Under the pieces are notes generated by a model. That model saw only the letters and a program-made list of their open reading frames with translations. It was not told where the DNA came from and did not search any database. Positions 6,518 through 7,987 of a stretch of DNA of 7,987 nucleotides are shown here, piece after piece. A program made the translations under genes and the position numbers. Source of the stretch: Bacteroidaceae bacterium (lineage in GTDB: Bacteria; Bacteroidota; Bacteroidia; Bacteroidales; Bacteroidaceae); the NCBI GenBank assembly GCA_017548225.1, contig JAFYMV010000090.1:1-7987 (forward strand), in the 5' to 3' direction. Position 1 is the first letter of the stretch. Each line of letters opens with the position of its first letter.

Positions 6518-6548
6518 TTTGGCTTGAAATTTGACGATAAGACATTTG
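6518..6548 (+). promoter_or_regulatory. Predicted Bacteroidota-type promoter of clpP-clpX
   Basis: TTTG at 6518-6521, a 19-bp spacer and GACATTTG at 6541-6548 match the TTTG/TAnnTTTG consensus except the first base of the -7 box. The start would lie near 6554, about 35 nt before the clpP ATG. The flanking sequence is AT-rich with short repeats (AATTGACAA at 6471-6479 and 6492-6500; AATTCA-type motifs at 6556-6577). Confidence 0.5.
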
Positions 6549-6588
6549 CGATTCAGAATTCATAATTAACAATTCAGCATTAGACAAC

Positions 6589-7251
6589 ATGAACGATTTT
6601 AAGAAATATGCAACCAAGCACCTCGGCATGAGCAGCATGGTACTCGATGATGTGATGAAGGCTCAGAGCCAGTACCTCAATCCTTACATCCTTGAAGAGC
6701 GCCAGCTCAATGTAACACAGATGGATGTGTTCTCACGCTTGATGATGGACCGCATCATCTTCCTCGGCACACAGATTGATGACTACACCGCCAACACCTT
6801 GCAGGCACAGCTTCTCTATCTTGACTCGGTAGATAGCGGCAAGGACATTTCAATCTATATCAACTCACCTGGTGGCTCAGTATACGCAGGTCTCGGCATT
6901 TACGACACCATGCAGTTCATCTCAAGTGATGTGGCTACCATCTGTACCGGTATGGCGGCTAGTATGGCTGCTGTGCTCCTCGTATCAGGCGCCGAAGGAA
7001 AGCGTTCAGCACTTCCCCATAGCCGTGTGATGATACACCAACCCCTCGGTGGCGTACAGGGTCAGGCCAGCGACATTGAAATCACTGCCCGCGAGATCCA
7101 AAAGCTCAAAAACGAGCTCTATACCATCATCGCTGACCACTCACACACTCCCTTCGACAAGGTGTGGGCAGATAGCGATCGCGACTACTGGATGACAGCA
7201 CAAGAGGCAAAAGAATATGGAATGATCGACCAAGTGTTGATGAGAAAGTAA
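6589..7251 (+). CDS. clpP: ATP-dependent Clp protease proteolytic subunit ClpP
   Basis: ClpP is a cytoplasmic serine peptidase that forms a tetradecameric barrel and degrades proteins unfolded by ClpX. The catalytic triad is visible: Ser125 in GMAASMAA, His150 in HSRVMIHQP, and Asp199 in DRDYWM. The 25- and 49-residue spacings equal those of E. coli ClpP. The strand before the active site, SIYINSPGGSVYAGLGIYD (88-106), is typical. The 220 residues include an N-terminal extension of about 20-30 residues (YATKHLGMSSMVLDDV), which I believe is usual in Bacteroidales. An ATG at codon 14 is possible, but the ATG at 6589 keeps that extension. clpX follows after 3 nt, so the two form an operon. Confidence 0.97.
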   Translation: MNDFKKYATKHLGMSSMVLDDVMKAQSQYLNPYILEERQLNVTQMDVFSRLMMDRIIFLGTQIDDYTANTLQAQLLYLDSVDSGKDISIYINSPGGSVYAGLGIYDTMQFISSDVATICTGMAASMAAVLLVSGAEGKRSALPHSRVMIHQPLGGVQGQASDIEITAREIQKLKNELYTIIADHSHTPFDKVWADSDRDYWMTAQEAKEYGMIDQVLMRK

Positions 7252-7254
7252 GCA

Positions 7255-7987
7255 ATGGCAAAACAACAACGACAATACTGCAGCTTCTGCGGACGCCCCG
7301 ACACTGAGGTGGGCATGCTCATCGCTGGCATCAATGGATACATCTGCAACGAATGTGCCGAGCAGGCTCACGAAATTGCACGCGAGTCAATGCGCAACAG
7401 CAAGAAGGGAAGCAAGGCGGGTGACCTTGACATGAGTGAACTGCCCAAACCCCAAGAGATAAAGACATTCCTCGATCAGTATGTAATTGGCCAGGACGAT
7501 GCCAAGCGCTATCTCTCGGTATCGGTATACAACCACTACAAGCGTCTGCTTCAGCAAGACAAGGCCGATGATGTGGAGATTGAAAAGAGCAACATCATCA
7601 TTGTGGGTAGCACTGGTACGGGTAAGACCCTCTTGGCGCGCACTATCGCTAAATTGCTCAAAGTCCCCTTCACCATCGTAGATGCTACGGTGCTCACCGA
7701 AGCTGGTTATGTAGGTGAAGATATCGAGAGCATTCTCACTCGTCTGCTCCAAGTGGCCGACTACGATGTGAAGGCTGCCGAGCGAGGCATCGTGTTTATC
7801 GACGAGATAGACAAGATTGCACGCAAGGGCGACAACCCCTCTATCACACGCGATGTGAGTGGTGAGGGTGTACAGCAGGGTCTGCTCAAACTACTCGAGG
7901 GATCGGTGGTGAATGTACCTCCCCAGGGCGGTCGCAAGCATCCCGACCAGAAAATGATTCCCGTAGACACGAAGAACATCCTCTTCA
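7255..7987 (+). CDS. clpX: ClpX, ATPase and unfoldase of the Clp protease, 3' end missing
   Basis: ClpX is the AAA+ hexamer that recognises, unfolds and threads substrates into ClpP. The window holds the first 244 codons. The N-terminal zinc-binding domain has Cys9, Cys12, Cys31 and Cys34 (CSFC...CNEC). The AAA+ domain begins at about 65 with QEIKTFLDQYVIGQDDAK. Walker A is GSTGTGKT (118-125, Lys124), with Ser where many homologues have Pro. Pore loop 1 is GYVG (151-154) and Walker B is IVFIDEID (179-186, Glu184). RDVSGEGVQQGLLKLLEG and the following PPQGGRKHP are strongly conserved ClpX signatures. The edge falls before the IGF loop that docks on ClpP and before the sensor and small AAA+ subdomains. 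It starts 3 nt after the clpP stop with no clear Shine-Dalgarno sequence, so it depends on clpP for transcription and perhaps for translation. Confidence 0.97.
   Translation, partial: MAKQQRQYCSFCGRPDTEVGMLIAGINGYICNECAEQAHEIARESMRNSKKGSKAGDLDMSELPKPQEIKTFLDQYVIGQDDAKRYLSVSVYNHYKRLLQQDKADDVEIEKSNIIIVGSTGTGKTLLARTIAKLLKVPFTIVDATVLTEAGYVGEDIESILTRLLQVADYDVKAAERGIVFIDEIDKIARKGDNPSITRDVSGEGVQQGLLKLLEGSVVNVPPQGGRKHPDQKMIPVDTKNILF

Overview
The window looks like a chromosomal segment from a Gram-negative Bacteroidota bacterium, most likely order Bacteroidales and Prevotella-like. Four things suggest this: promoters of the Bacteroidota type (TTTG, about 19-20 bp, then TAnnTTTG) before lptB and tig, with a near match before clpP; no clear Shine-Dalgarno sequences before the starts; the gene order tig-clpP-clpX; and a short C-terminal tail (YDLQGR...NP.KG.YI..GKKV..K) on two exported hydrolases, which I associate with Prevotellaceae. 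Genus is inference. All genes are on the + strand.

Layout. (1) 2-1858: the 3'-terminal part of a secreted GH33 sialidase, cut by the left edge, followed by a hairpin terminator. (2) 1942-2201: three near-identical 82-bp tandem repeats plus a 14-nt start of a fourth. Each junction makes a promoter-like pair, and the last one forms what appears to be the real lptB promoter. (3) 2225-2983: lptB, the ATPase of the LPS exporter, overlapping by ATGA with (4) 2980-4512: an exported M6-family metalloprotease with the same tail as the sialidase. (5) 4513-4847: an intergenic region with several repeats, a hairpin with a T-run and the tig promoter. (6) 4848-6203: trigger factor. (7) 6204-6588: an intergenic region with a nested palindromic element and a strong intrinsic terminator. 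(8) 6589-7251: clpP, then after 3 nt (9) clpX, cut by the right edge.

Functionally the window mixes housekeeping envelope and proteostasis genes (LptB; trigger factor; ClpP protease with its ClpX unfoldase) with two exported hydrolases that probably act on host or dietary glycoproteins. The sialidase would remove terminal sialic acid and the M6 protease would cut protein. Their shared tail suggests one export route, possibly type IX secretion.

I see no clear new multi-gene system. The most unusual content is non-coding: the 82-bp promoter-bearing tandem array before lptB, a diverged duplication of about 83 bp with the same architecture before tig, and a nested palindrome between tig and clpP.
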